Assembly: GCA_016647705.1 (NCBI GenBank)
Contig: CM028327.1
Location: 45,711,114-45,775,113 of the forward strand
Direction: 5' to 3'
Length of the DNA: 64,000 nucleotides
DNA from: Eucommia ulmoides
Taxonomy: Eukaryota > Streptophyta > Magnoliopsida > Garryales > Eucommiaceae
Below the pieces are notes generated by a model. The model ran no database searches. It had not been told where the DNA came from and was given only the letters and a program-made list of their open reading frames with translations. The position numbers and the translations under genes are program-made. Below are positions 11,581 to 23,592 of this stretch, one piece after another. How positions within the stretch are numbered: the stretch's first letter is position 1; each line of letters opens with the position of its first letter.

Positions 11581-12822
11581 TGATGAGTGATTTATTTACC
11601 AACAAATTAAATATTTTTAGATTCAAATATTTATTTCTTTTGAAGCATTTTTGTTAGTTTAATGTGTTTATGTATTGTATATATTTTTCTTAGCTTTCCA
11701 TACGTTTTTGAATCACCTAAATCGGAATTTAGACGAAAAAGTTACAGCCAAAATACCAAAGGGTGTCACCGCCACGGCGGTAAAACAACAGAGAGTTGCT
11801 AAACTCTCTGCATTTCCACCGCCGCGGCGGTCTGAAAACTAACATAATTGATATTTTGGGATATTTTTTGATACATATATTATCTCTTTTTCTTCCAAGC
11901 ACCCTAGAACATTTTTGGGAAGGTTTGAGAGCTCCAAACCACCATCAACCAAGGAAAGATCACAAGGCCAAGAAAGAGGGAGTATTCTCGGAGCGGTTTT
12001 AGCGGCAATTCTTCGGATAACAGATAATCTCTTCATTTCTCTCTTTTACTATTAGTTTTGGTTGATAGTTTATATATGTTTAGCTTGTATTTCATTGTAT
12101 ATAGGGCTACGCCATGAGTAGCTAATCATATATTTTCTAGGGAGCGATTGACTTCATGAAAATGTTATTTGTATAAAATCGATGTTTTGTTAATGGTTGT
12201 TCTTGTTTATTTGATTGTGTTTACCATTTTCTATGTCTATATGCTTATTATGATATATTGAGAATACGGGGTTTGACACTTGGGAGAGGTAATCCCAGAT
12301 TTGGACTAGGGTTTAAACACAACGTGACAATATAACAAAACGGGAGAGAGTTAGAAAGTGTGCAATCCATGAGGTTGGGGAGAGACTCATGTGACCTAGT
12401 GTCGTATAGACGTTGAGGGAAACTTTTTTCGTTGACACGAAGCCATATATTCATTCACTTTACACTCAGGAAAGGTAGTGTTTGAGATTTCGATACCAAG
12501 ATTGTCGAATAACTTGAATGCCGTAAATGTAAACTAGATTTAATCGAATGCATTTTGGTGAACGAAGTTAATCCCTAGAAAATAATTCCTATTAACGTCA
12601 TATATTAATATTGTAATTTAGTTAGTTAATTTAGTATAATATATTTAATTATAAAAACTACAATTTTTATCGCTTAGATAAAATTAAGTTATGATAATTA
12701 CGGTACTCGACAATAATCTCAACCAATCTATGTGGATACGACAACCCCTATTCCTTTCCATCTATACTAAAACTTGACCCATACACTTGCTGTGAAAATG
12801 ACAACGTAATATTCCGCCACCA
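11581..12822 (+). mobile_element. solo LTR in copia A2 (duplicate of the one at 5071)
   Basis: Same boundaries (TGATGAGTG...GCCACCA) and the same ACAGC target duplication (11576-11580 and 12823-12827) as the copy at 5071. It therefore existed before the 6.5-kb duplication. The two differ by indels: about 70 bp present only here near 12195-12300 (the TTTGATTGTGTTTACC segment) and a stretch missing near 11675. Confidence 0.88.
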
Positions 12823-14742
12823 ACAGCCATCTACACAATAAACAATATCCCTTCTGCTACAATCCAGAACCAATCTTCATTTGAGTGTCTTTTCGGTAAA
12901 CCTCTTGATTACTTTGAACTGAGAGTCTTTGGTTGCACTTGTTTTTTTTCTTCTCAAACCCCATGAACACAAAAAACTGGAACCAATGGCTCATCTGTAT
13001 TATTTTCTTGGATATGGCATCGAACATAAATGGTATCGGTGTTAGGATCCCATTTTCAAAACTCTTCGCATCTCTTGACATGTCGTTTTTTGGGAACATC
13101 AAATATTTTTTTTCTTATGGTCATTTGACATGTCAACCATCATTAACTCCCGATTCTTTACTGATTTATCCATTGAGTTATTTCCTGAGGATATAGTTTT
13201 GGGTTCTGTTGAGTCCACTCCAACACTACCAGTTGAGCCCAATCCTGCACCTTACGTTAAGTCCACCCTAGAGCCATCGACTGAACCTACTCTAGAACCA
13301 CCAACTGATCTCACTCCTCCAACTCTAGCGACCATACCTGAGACTTCTTCTGTGGCCGATGATTCTGTACCGACTGCCTCTGCGACCTACGCTCTTGATC
13401 ACCCTCATCGCTCTACTAGGGTAACTCATCATCCATCTTACCTTACTGATTTTCATTGCTTTTCTATTATACTTCATCTGCATAAGTCTCAATCCTATAA
13501 GGTGATTAATATTAATCCTCTTTGGTAGAAAGTAATGGACGAAGAACTTTAGGCCATAGTCAAAACTCATACCTGGGATAATGTTGATTTGCCCCTTGGA
13601 AAAACTCTTATTGGGTATAAATGGATGTTTAAGATCGATACGCTTTCTGATGGCTCTGTTGAACGATATAAAACCTAACTTGTTACCAAGGGATTCACTC
13701 AAGAATATGACATTGACTATGAAAATATATTTGCTCCAGTGGCGAGGTTCACATCTGTTCGTACACTTTTTGCTTTTGCCGCCATTCGAAAATAAACTCT
13801 CTTTCAAATGGATGTAAAAAATGCATTTTTCAATGACGATCTTCTTGAGGAAATCTATATGCATCCCCCTTACTGGCCTGACTGTCCCTCGAAATAAAGT
13901 TTGTCGTCTTCGCCGTGCCCTATATGGTTTAAAACAAGCTCTACGTGCCTAGTTTTCCAAATTCAGCACTACCATTAAGCAGATTAGGTTCACACCTAGT
14001 GCTCATGATTCAACTCTGTTTATTTACTACACTACCAACGGTATTATCCTTGTTTTATTGTATATGGATGACATGATTATTACTGGAGAAGATTTAAGCG
14101 ATATTTCTGAACTCAAAAAGTTTCTTAGTGGACAATTCGAGATGAAAGATCTTGGCGTGCTCACCTATTTTCTTGGCTTCAAAGTCTCATCCGGTTCTGA
14201 TGGATATTTTCTCTCTTAAACCAAATATGCCTCGGATCTTCTTTTCAAGGCTGGAATCGCTGATTCAACCACTGCCACTACTCCTCTTGAGTCGAACATC
14301 AGATTTACTCCACTCGATGACTCACCTCTTCAGGATATCACTCTATATTACCAACTGGTTGAAAGTCTTGTATATCTCACTGTCACTCGTCTCGACTTTG
14401 CCTATGCCGTTCATTAAGTTAGCCAATTCTTGTTCGCTCATCGAATCACCCATTACTCGACTGTTCTTCGTATCATTCTGTATATCAAGGGTACTTTATT
14501 TCATGGACTTCATTTTTCAGCTTAGTTTTCTCCCATCTTACAAATTTATTCTGATGCCGATTGGGCTGGAGACCCCACCAATAGACGTTCAACTACTGGT
14601 TACTGTTTTTTCTTGGGTAACTCTCTCATTTCCTGGCGTAGTAAGAAACGAAGTGTGGTTGCTCGCTCCAGCGCTGAAGCAGAATATCGTGCTATGGTTG
14701 ATGCAACTCAAGAACTTATTTGGTTTCGATGGCTACTCGCTG

Positions 14743-17442
14743 TGTCACGACCCGTCCTGAAATGCCGATATCCCGAACTGGCGTGACGACATCATGACAT
14801 CACTGAAAATAACCAACCAACCATCTATTACACGACAATATGCATATATATAAACAACTCATCATCTATATGAAGTTATATATATTTCTGCTATGGGAAT
14901 ACACCCGTTCCCCAAATATACTAACAGCAAAATATAATACTATGAACCCCTTACAGGTTCGCCTCATAAAGCTTGTCTTAACCCTCCACATGACTCCATC
15001 GTAGGACTCTACCTAGCGCTAGTAAGGGGATCAACTTCTAGCTGCTTCACCTGGGAGTGTACTGCCTTCTTAGTAAAAATATTTTTAATAATAAAAACTA
15101 ATTCTACAACATCTAAATGAATCAAGCATAAGTTTATAAATACCACATAGCTCGTAAAATCCCCAGTACATAAGTAGGGAAAATAAAACGACATAATTAA
15201 GTTTCATTCAAATCCAACTAATATAAAAATCACACTAATCACCATGATAATAAATATCAAATCACCTAATATACATAAAACACCACATCTCAAGCACACA
15301 TCTCAAACATACTATTTAAGCACACAACTCAAACACACACACTGGCCAGCCCTAGTGATCGTTTTAACCTCACGATCGGGAGTTTGCAACGGTACCGTAC
15401 TATCCGTAAGATATGCCTTCCTACGAACACCCATCACTCCGCCGAAGCAGATAATCATTGCCCAGTATAAACGTCTAATATCACTCTGCCGAAGCAGATA
15501 AACATCACTCCGCCGAAGCGGATATCATCATTCCGCCGAAGCGGATAAATACTATGGCATCGTCTAATTAACAATATCGTCAAATTAATAACATCATCAT
15601 TAAATCACAATGTAATGATATCGTTTAATCAACATCGTCAACTCACACATCCACCTCTCTTTTCCAAAACTGACTTTTTATCCGAAAATCATATTTCTCA
15701 CTTTCTTTTAAAAATGACACGTCTGATTTTACCAAAACCATTTTTCACTATTTATTTTTAGAAAAACAGACATGTTTAGAAAAATAGATATTTTTCACTC
15801 TCTTTTAAAACCACCAAATCCAACGAAAAACCATTTTCACATTCCTTTCGAAAACCATCGTAATCTCACAAAAATCCATTTTACCAACTCACCAAAAACC
15901 TGCTTGATCCACAAAATTTTAAAAGCATCTAATGTAGATACAACCATTTTCTATCATATATAGATATAAAAATAGTTGGCAAGACGACAGTACACTCACT
16001 TGGCTATCCGTTCCGAACAATTTTTACTAATTATCTTCTACCGATACTCTAGTGCCTGCGAGCCTAATAGTAACAAGGCCTAAATTAATATTTTATGTAA
16101 AATAACCGAATCATACAATGCAAGCCTTAAATTTCGTAATTTCATCCGTACCCACTTTTTATTACGAAAAATTGTTATCCGGTAAATTTCGTTTCGTTAA
16201 TAATTACTGTACGCATTTGTTAATATGGACGATGACAAAAATTATTAGAATTAACGATTCTAAATTATAATCCTGTTTGCTAATAATTCAATTTAACAAC
16301 AATGGTAATCGATTTATATTTTACCTGCTCCGAATCGTCCGTTGATCGCGAGATAAATTTTTGGATTTTTATTGGGGTATTTGTGTCATTTTTCCTTTTC
16401 TTTCTTTTTCTTCTTCCCTTTTTCCTTTTCCTGGTTTGCATTTCTGTTTTCAGTTTTGCTGTCTCGCCGCCGCCGACGAGATCTCGCCGTCGATCAAGCC
16501 TCGTCGTCCCACCAACCGAACACACGCACCTTCGGACAAATGAACCTACACATTTCTACGTCTACCCCTATGCACTGCCGATCGTCTACACACATACACA
16601 CTCACTGTTCTCTCTCTCTAACTTTTCGGCGATAGCTTCGGTGACCACCACACACCACCATTCACACCAATGACGATAAATATACCCACACCATCGAGCA
16701 AGACTGTGAAGATCACACCCACGTCGAAACCCACCGCCTCCTGATGATGGACCAAAACACCTACACACACTCACGACGATCAAAACAGAGGAACGACCCC
16801 TGTCCAGTCACACGCACACCTTCACCCAATGCTTAAACACGGTAGTGATGATCACACTCTCTCACATTCCCACAATCGTCGGTCGATCAGAACAAAAACC
16901 ACACCTACCGGCGATCACGAACAGCCCGACGATGCCCATCTCCAGTCCTCTCTTTCTCTTCTCTGAGTTTTTCTGATTTTGCTTTCAGATTTTTCCTGAT
17001 CATAACTATGCATAAGGGTATTTATATGCATGTAAAAAGTGGATGGATTTTGGATCTCCTCACGCCACGTTGCCCTTCTTCCCGTTCTTCTGTTCCTGCC
17101 GGTCGATCTCACAGCACACATGCACTTATGCATGTATATATGTGTTTATAAAAAAATCTTTAGTTAAAATGCACTTTCCTCCCTCCAACTTTCTTTAAGA
17201 TCTTATTTTAATCATTTTCAACTTTTACAAGTTTCTAAAATTATAATTTCACCCTTACTATTTTTAATTTTTGATTTTAATTATCCATTTGGATCTCAAG
17301 TTTAATTTTCATGTTTTCTAAATTTCAAATTTGACCCCTAAACTTTTAATTTTGATTTTTATTAACAAAAATTTACCACGAATTTTCCAATACTTTAAAA
17401 TGCAACTATTAATGACACACGTACTATGATTTGGGCCTTACA
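14743..17442 (+). mobile_element. 2.7-kb solo LTR nested in copia RNase H
   Basis: Begins TGTCACGACCC and ends GGGCCTTACA, with a perfect 5-bp target duplication CGCTG at 14738-14742 and 17443-17447. Excising it plus one CGCTG restores a continuous copia RNase H domain. Inside are four tandem CCGCCGAAGCRGATA repeats near 15440-15545 and a T/C-rich block near 16385-16440, but no PBS, PPT or pol genes. The TGTCACGACC start and large size are typical of plant Ty3/gypsy LTRs. Small ORFs inside are not convincing genes. Confidence 0.88.
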
Positions 17443-17732
17443 CGCTGACACAGACATCTCTTTTCCTACTGCCACTACTCTACACTGTGATAATAGGAGT
17501 GTTATTTAGATCGCTCACAATGATGTCTTCCACGAGCGTGCAAAACACAATGAGATTGATTGCCAATTCATCCGTTATCATATTCTCCAGAATACGGTTC
17601 GTTTACAATCCTTCAGTTTAGCCTATTAGACAACAGATATTTTCACTGAGTCTCATCCACCCGAATGCTTTCACTATCTAGTTTCCAAACTCAAGTTCAT
17701 TTCTTACTTATCGCCTTGAGTTTGAGGGAGGA

Positions 17733-17880
17733 TGTTAATGTAATATATGGACTTGGCCCATTTGGCCCGTTAAGGCAAAATCCTAACTCTCACTTTTTCT
17801 ATAAATAGTTGTGTATATCATTGTATTCTATGTAATCTTTTTCATAATATCAATACATTGCTCATGTTCCCCATTTCTCA
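17733..17880 (+). mobile_element. 3' LTR of copia A2
   Basis: Starts TGTTAATGTAATATATGG right after the PPT and ends CATTTCTCA. It contains a TATA-like CTATAAATAG near 17799 and is about 148 bp long. The end is placed by the TG..CA rule and by the return of peptide-gene flank sequence at about 17902; no second LTR is available for comparison. Confidence 0.65.
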
Positions 17881-17980
17881 ATTATCTTAACCGTACTGGT
17901 CTTGTTTTATTTTAAGTTGAACATTTTTTTATATTTATTACAAGTACAAGAATGTAAAGTGTAAACCAAAATGCAAGTAT

Positions 17981-18168
17981 TTTTTTTTTGTATACCTATG
18001 AGTGTCCCTACACCCACACAGGGTGTGAGACTAATTTCGTTCGGAGTGCGTAACTGTCCATTCCAAGTCCAACAAGGGTTTTTCTACTAGCTCGAACTCC
18101 TAATCTTGTAGAGGTTCCTCAATTATTTTAACTCAAGTGAGTCTTATCACTCGAGCTACACTATGTTG
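17981..18168 (-). mobile_element. tRNA-derived SINE
   Basis: An insertion of about 188 bp on the minus strand (its A tail is the T run at 17981-17989). The target duplication is imperfect over 20 bp (17961-17980 and 18169-18188). The orthologous sites in PIP-like copies 1 (near 1380) and 2 (near 7890) are empty. Read on the minus strand, there is a box A-like TAGCTCGAGTGATAA and a box B-like GAGTTCGAGCT. The tail half resembles the SINE at 52644. Confidence 0.8.
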
Positions 18169-18325
18169 GTAAATCAAAATAGAAGTATAAGGAGTTAATC
18201 CAAAATATTGAATTAAAATTGAATAAAAAATTATTATTATTAATTATTATTTTTAAAGGGAGGATAATACAAATTAAAATTGAGAATTTCCAAATTGGGC
18301 TTTTTGGGTCCCAAAATATTGGCCC

Positions 18326-18480
18326 CACGTGTAAAACCATGAATGCCATGGTCCATGGGTAATCTTGGAATTCAATTTATAAGCTTGGTCAAACAATATA
18401 CCAATTACCAAGTCCATTCAATGTGTTTGAGCGGAAGTCCAACAACGAGACTCGAACAAAATCGACTCCCTCTACATAGA
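18326..18480 (+). promoter_or_regulatory. promoter of PIP-like copy 3, decayed TATA
   Basis: The G-box CACGTG is kept at 18326-18331. The TATA position reads CTACATAGA (18472-18480) instead of CTATATATA. A GGTCAA (reverse-complement W-box core TTGACC) at about 18387 replaces GATCAA of the other copies. Confidence 0.5.
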
Positions 18481-18591
18481 CACTTCAATCCTATGCACAT
18501 TTCACCAACAAATTCATTTAAAAAACTAAAAGAAAAACTTCAAGCCCATTTTTGCCCTCTTTTCAAGATAGTTCATTTTCACAAACCAAAC

Positions 18592-18813
18592 ATGAATTTT
18601 GCAAAAATTAGTACCCTTTTGGTCATTTTTGTCATCTTTGTCGCCATCTCGAGCCAAGTCGGTGTTGAGGCAACAAGGGTATTATCGAAAGATTTTGCCG
18701 GTGCAAATCACTTGGCGACGCACCCTTCAGTGTATGACAAGACAAGGAACATCATGGCGTCTTGGTTTGAACGGTTGGCATCTAGACCTAGCCCTAGAGG
18801 CCCTAGGCACTGA
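18592..18813 (+). CDS. PIP-like peptide precursor, diverged copy 3
   Basis: An open 73-residue frame matching the gene at 8342 with the same signal peptide. The C-terminus reads SRPSPRGPRH instead of SGPSPRGPGH: Gly65 and the penultimate Gly72, both in the family's core motif, are replaced by Arg. Other changes include S-to-K, Y-to-H and T-to-A/S-to-W in the middle. The TATA box is degraded. It may be non-functional, or may encode a changed or antagonistic ligand; the sequence alone cannot tell. The frame being open despite motif changes argues for a fairly young loss or a retained product. Confidence 0.6.
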   Translation: MNFAKISTLLVIFVIFVAISSQVGVEATRVLSKDFAGANHLATHPSVYDKTRNIMASWFERLASRPSPRGPRH

Positions 18814-19410
18814 TAATGGACAATTTTTTTATTTTTTTATTTTTTTTATATATTTAACTGAGATTTGGAACATAAAGAATACTGATTTTTTATATATATC
18901 ATTCAATTGTTAAATGTGTTTATGCTAAGATTATTTTGCTGTTATAATTTTTTACATTTTTTTTGTGGAGTGGAGATTTAATTGTACATAAGAGGGTGTC
19001 TCATTCAAAATGAATAAATAAAATTCATTGTTTTTTTCTTTTAATATTGTCCTTTTTATTCAATTCAATTTTACTTTATTTAAAACTATGTCCCACTAAA
19101 CAAATTTTTTTTTTTAAATACATAAAAAGAGTAAAAATTTGAAATCACATTTGACTTTTGTAAAATTTAAATCATCATACCAAGTCATGGGTTTCAAAAC
19201 CCATAACTCAACGAAATTATTATCGAAGAACTGTTTGCTTTAAAATTAGAAAAATAAAATACAGACAATTTATTATTATTTTTGAAAAAAAATCTTTAAA
19301 TATTAATAATTTTTTTTTGAAATATTTTTTTTATTCTCCCAAAATAAAATTTCCACGAAAAAATTGCACTAATAATTTTTAAGTTTGAGTTGGATTTTCA
19401 AGTGATGCCA

Positions 19411-20877
19411 AATAAGTTTAAAAGGAAGGCATATAAATGTGTGCCTGAAATATTATCTTCAAACTTATGGAGAATGAAGAACCCAAAGAATTACTCCAAC
19501 TAATAGAATGATCTTGTTTAACTAAGAATTAAAATCCTGATTACTAGAGTAATTAAAACAAGGGATAATTGACGATCAGTCCTAAATAGCGGATGTAATA
19601 TGTTGTTAGTCTCCTTTAAAATATAAGTTTTGATTTAATCTCTTAAATTGATTTTTGTTTGCGTATTAATCCCGTATGTGGTTACGCATTGCGCAGAATG
19701 TAGAGAGAACTTGATGAGTAAATTTATATTATTATGAATATTAATTACATATAACTAAAATTAGTTACAACTTAATAATTATAAATCACATGTAACTAAC
19801 TATATTACATGTTACAGATTACATTTATTTGTGTAATATTTGTTACATCTAACAAATTTTTACACACAAATCAGTTACATGTCACAAATACATATGTATT
19901 TGTGTAATATTTGTTATATCTAATAAATATTTTACATATAAGTTAGATACATGTAACTGCGCGAGTGCAAGTACGTTATTGGACCTTCTGCCTTTTTTAA
20001 TATGCGGGACTAAAACACAACTTGCAACTGGATATGAGATTTTTTTTTTTTTTAAATTAAAAGTAAAATAAAACAATCCAAGATTACTGAAATACTTAAA
20101 TAGAAACGAGGTAATTTAGTGAGATTATGTGAAAATTCTAGGAAAATTCCTTGAAAAGTCCCATGAGTGGAAAACACCACTTTGTAGAGGATCATCAAAG
20201 ATATTTTTTTTTGTCTTGGGATGGTCATTAGAAAATGGTCTTTTTCACTTGTGGGACCTCCCAACAAGATGCCCAAAACTCTATTCGATGGATTTTAGTT
20301 CATGATTAGAAATTTATTAAACAATTAATATTGAGATTTATGTGAAAAATTCAAATTAAACGAATAATTTAAGGTCTTAAATAGTGAAATTGAAGAAAAG
20401 GTATTATGTTTTTTTACCTTTGGATTTTACTTCTTGTGGGTATGAAAGAAGGTCTACCAGAGAAAATCGATAGCTCAAACCCAATCTCCTCTGCTCTTCT
20501 ACCATATCTTTTTCTTTTAGTTTTCGTCAAGTTCTAATTACCAAATTTCAAACGTATTCATTGGATATAGTGAAATATATATGTGAATATAAGAGTATAC
20601 GAGATAGGATATATTATTCTCAATAAAGAGAGACGTGTTGTATATGTGATTAAATCTGACCATTAGGATGCGGTTCCAATTGGTGTCACAATGGATTATA
20701 TTATAAATCAATATACATATAATTGGACTAGAGTTTTTTTTTTTTTTTACTTTGTTCATTCTCTGTTGGTCCTTCCAGGAGCACAAGATAGAAAGATCAT
20801 ATATAGCTGAACGGGTTCTCTTGGTGAAATTTCTAGCAACTGGATATGGTTGTGATGTGTGGTAGATGTAACTGACT
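19411..20877. other. AT-rich intergenic region with TTACATGTAAC-type repeats
   Basis: No gene seen. At 19740-19960 two copies of a unit of about 75 bp starting TTTGTGTAATATTTGTTA repeat in tandem (near 19828 and 19904), mixed with TTACATGTAAC-like palindromes. Short ORFs here have no recognisable domains. Confidence 0.5.
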
Positions 20878-21470
20878 GTTGGTAGAGATGTCTTGAAGAA
20901 TTTTTTTCTCTAAAAGAGAAAAATTAAAATTAGTTCAATTTTAATTGATTAATAAATTAACATATTAATTCCATCTTCTAGATTTTAATATGATCGTAAT
21001 GGGTCACAAACAATAAGAAACAAAAGTTTGAATAATCCTTTAAATGGAGTGCGTAGTAATATTGAATTGTTTAGAAGTTCGAAAGTCAAAATGCAATTAA
21101 GGAAAGAAAGTGTCTAGGGAACCTTAGACATTGTCTATATAAGGAGTCCACTAGGTGGCCACCCATGAAAATAGAATTAGGCCATATGTCTCTTTCTCCT
21201 TCATTGTTCAACTGTCTTGATTTTTACTACCTACTACAATCAAAATAGATCTACCCTACATCTACGGAATTAGAATTAGATTCTTAGATATTTTGTAGGC
21301 ATTATCCCTGCGGAGTTTCTCGTGTGGACATTGTTAAAGGCAAGACATTTGTGTTACTTATGAGATAACCGAACTTGATTGTTCATTAGGGATCATATGT
21401 AGTCGCTCTTGGAATAGTCTTCCCAAATCATGCCTCTTGCGGTTGAAGCACCGAATGAGGTATACAGTTT
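20878..21470 (+). mobile_element. possible retrotransposon LTR remnant
   Basis: The block starts TGTTGGTAGAGATG and ends GGTATACA. It has a TATA-like CTATATAAGG near 21136 and a CTCGTGTGGACATTGTTAAAGGC segment reminiscent of the R-U5 part of copia LTRs. No matching target duplication was found (CTGAC left, GTTTA right), and no PBS follows. Low confidence. Confidence 0.35.
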
Positions 21471-21689
21471 AAATGTGATTTAATCTTTATATTATTTATT
21501 TTTGCTTTGAGGGTTACCCTATATATTAAATGGATATAATTTTTTTCTATTTTGTTGCACAAATCTCTAAATTTTAATATCCAGTTTCTTCAACCATATA
21601 TTATTCTCTAGATTTTAGTACATATTAATATCTTATTTTTCATTAAAAAAAATAAAAAATAAAAAATGAACTTTCACTAGACATGAAAT

Positions 21690-23459
21690 TAGTGGTTTGT
21701 TGTGTTGGCCAACAAATGGATTGACAATATTGAAAGATGGAGTTCAAGTAGGCTATGATATGAGCGGCTACCTGCTGATGCCGCTATTCCCGGCACACCT
21801 ATTGCAGCCACCATACAATCCATCCCACCACGACGGCGGTAGGGGACAATATTCCTCGAGATGGGCAGTAAGAGGTGAGACTTTCATGTCTCACTTCCGA
21901 GGTCCATGTTCACAACCCTTGTAGTCATCATGCTATATGCTGTTATTGGGATCGCTGATGGGTCATTGTAGACACTGACCAGTTCAATTTTGGGGGGATG
22001 TCTATCTTGTTTTGTATGCAGGATATTTTTGTTTTGTTATGGGATATTTAAGTTTCTTTTGTTATATATGCTTTATGTATGTTTGTTTTTCTTGTTTGTA
22101 GACATTTTGATGAATATGTAGTAGACTTTAGTAGTTGTTAAACGTTTTATAGTTTAATTTAAATTGTAGTTTTTGTTTGTGCATGTTTAGAAGTAAATTG
22201 TGGTGTTGTGAATATTTAGTGTAATGTATGCATGTTTGTGTTTAGTTATAGTATCAAATGTGTTTATGAATGAAGTAGTAATTGTGTGCAGAGTTTGAGA
22301 GTTCTTCTGGGTCATTACCCGATGATGAAATTATCCCCTAGTTGTTTATCGAGGTCAGGGGTAATGTCTATTCATGTGTTCTGTGTGCTTGACATTTCGA
22401 TTAGGTAAAAGTCATTTTGGATCCTAAATTGCACGATCACGTAAACTCAATGTATAGCTATTCAATCGATTTGACGCCGATTATTCAGTAGCAAGTTCAT
22501 GACAATTTTAGGAATTCTAGAACCTGATTGAGGGAAACTTAAGACGAAATCCTAGGCGAGGTAGTTCAGGAGACATGATTTAGGCATTCATTTTGATAGC
22601 TTGAGCGGTTGAATCCTACCATGTTATATTTTTTATCTCTCGTTAACTTGTCGAAGCCTGTAAGCCGTTTCAATTCTGAACACGTAACAAATACCCTAAC
22701 CAATAAATTTTTTTCCAAACCTATGTCGCTAGACCTAAGGCATAATTTGAGTCAAAATCAAGTGAGCATTTGTAAATGCTATTTTAAGTGAGCAGTTGGG
22801 TTTTGGACGAACTTTTGATTGGTTCGGTATTCGAGTACTTACTTGTTATTTTTCTATTGCATTCCCACACTCATGAAATTGTACAATTCAAATAAGTTTG
22901 GAGGTGTGTTAAAAAAAAACCATATGTAAATATAGTTCAATTTTAGTTTTTTTGGCAAATGAGTACGGCGTTTTTAAATGTTAGTTCAGGGTTGTTTCAA
23001 ATTGATCTTTGGGGGTACAAGAGTGATTGAGTGCCAAACATGTGCCTTAGGTATCATCGAGTTAATAACATTTACCTATTTCCGATATACTTTTGGTTAG
23101 TTGATAAAAATCGATCCAAGTCCTTTTGATCTTTTTGAATTTTCAAGCCTACATTAGTGGAGAGTGGAACCCAATCTAGCATATGGATATCCTAATCCTT
23201 TATGGTTTAAGTCATGATCTTTGTTGGTGAATAATCCAATCCGATTTTTGGATAGTTATATAATTGAGTTTACACACACACACTTGAATGGATCTAGAAT
23301 GACGTTTACTGATATTGAATGTTGAAATTCTAGAACACTAAATGGTGTGTATTATTCTTGAACTTGGTTTGATTGGGTGCCGTTGAGGAAAAAATATTTT
23401 GGTGGATTAGTTAAATTCAGAACTCACACGTAATTACTTTTAGTTTGTTTGTGTGTGTG

Positions 23460-23490
<31 letters not shown>

Positions 23491-23592
23491 TTTCATTTTT
23501 AGTATTGAAGTTATTTAATTAATAGTGATAGTTTATTTTAGTGTTAGGGTGTTTTGCTCGAGGACTAGCAAAATTTCAAGTTTGGGGGTATT
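21690..23592 (+). mobile_element. 3' internal remnant of a Ty3/gypsy-type element
   Basis: A non-coding stretch with repeated G-rich tracts in TTTGGGG context (near 21990, 22890 and 23577). The last, AAGTTTGGGGGTATT, lies directly before the LTR at 23593, where a polypurine tract belongs. No pol domain remains; the 75-codon frame at 21697 is not recognisable. A (GT)n tract lies near 23450-23474, followed by poly-T. Confidence 0.5.

Larger units (their letters stand above)
7246..13721 (+). repeat. tandem segmental duplication, unit B (6.5 kb)
   Basis: Second copy in direct orientation, abutting unit A without spacer. At 7244-7250 the copia text GACTATG runs straight into GGGTTCTAAAAG, whereas at 13715-13725 the same copia text continues into further reverse transcriptase codons. 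Unit B therefore preserves the original copia continuity and unit A is the truncated one. Confidence 0.93.
10250..17880 (+). mobile_element. Ty1/copia remnant A2 (long copy with 3' LTR)
   Basis: Same element as A1, but it continues past the duplication junction. Integrase near 11215-11500 keeps the HLDNA...SQQNG text. Reverse transcriptase runs from about 13560 to 14200 ([15 protein letters not shown] near 13730, LYMDDMIITGE near 14060). RNase H lies near 14630-14740 (SRSSAEAEYRAMVDATQELIWFRWLLA) and resumes at 17448-17700 (LHCDNRSVI) after a nested solo LTR. It ends with a purine-rich PPT (TTTGAGGGAGGA, 17721-17732) and a short 3' LTR. Numerous stops make it non-functional. It carries solo LTRs at 11581-12822 and 14743-17442. 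No 5' LTR was found. Confidence 0.87.
17902..19410 (+). repeat. third, more diverged copy of the PIP-like gene unit
   Basis: Collinear with 1318-2640 and 7825-9150, including 5' flank, gene and 3' flank, but more diverged. It begins almost directly after the copia 3' LTR and loses similarity after GCACTAATAAT..AAGTGATGCC near 19410. Confidence 0.85.

Noticed and set aside
13325..13864. Minus-strand frame of 179 codons
   Set aside because: Antisense shadow of copia reverse transcriptase codons; no domain of its own.
14152..14760. 202-codon + frame at the end of copia A2
   Set aside because: Out of frame with the readable reverse transcriptase/RNase H text; composition is a shifted copy of that text.
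15430..15545. Possible CRISPR-like spaced repeats
   Set aside because: Four CCGCCGAAGCRGATA units with uneven short spacers inside a plant LTR; these are LTR tandem repeats.
16302..16673. Frames in the 2.7-kb solo LTR
   Set aside because: Low-complexity pyrimidine-rich LTR sequence with overlapping frames on both strands; no domain.
21697..21924. 75-codon frame near a truncated gypsy element
   Set aside because: No recognisable domain, and it sits in what appears to be the non-coding 3' part of the element.
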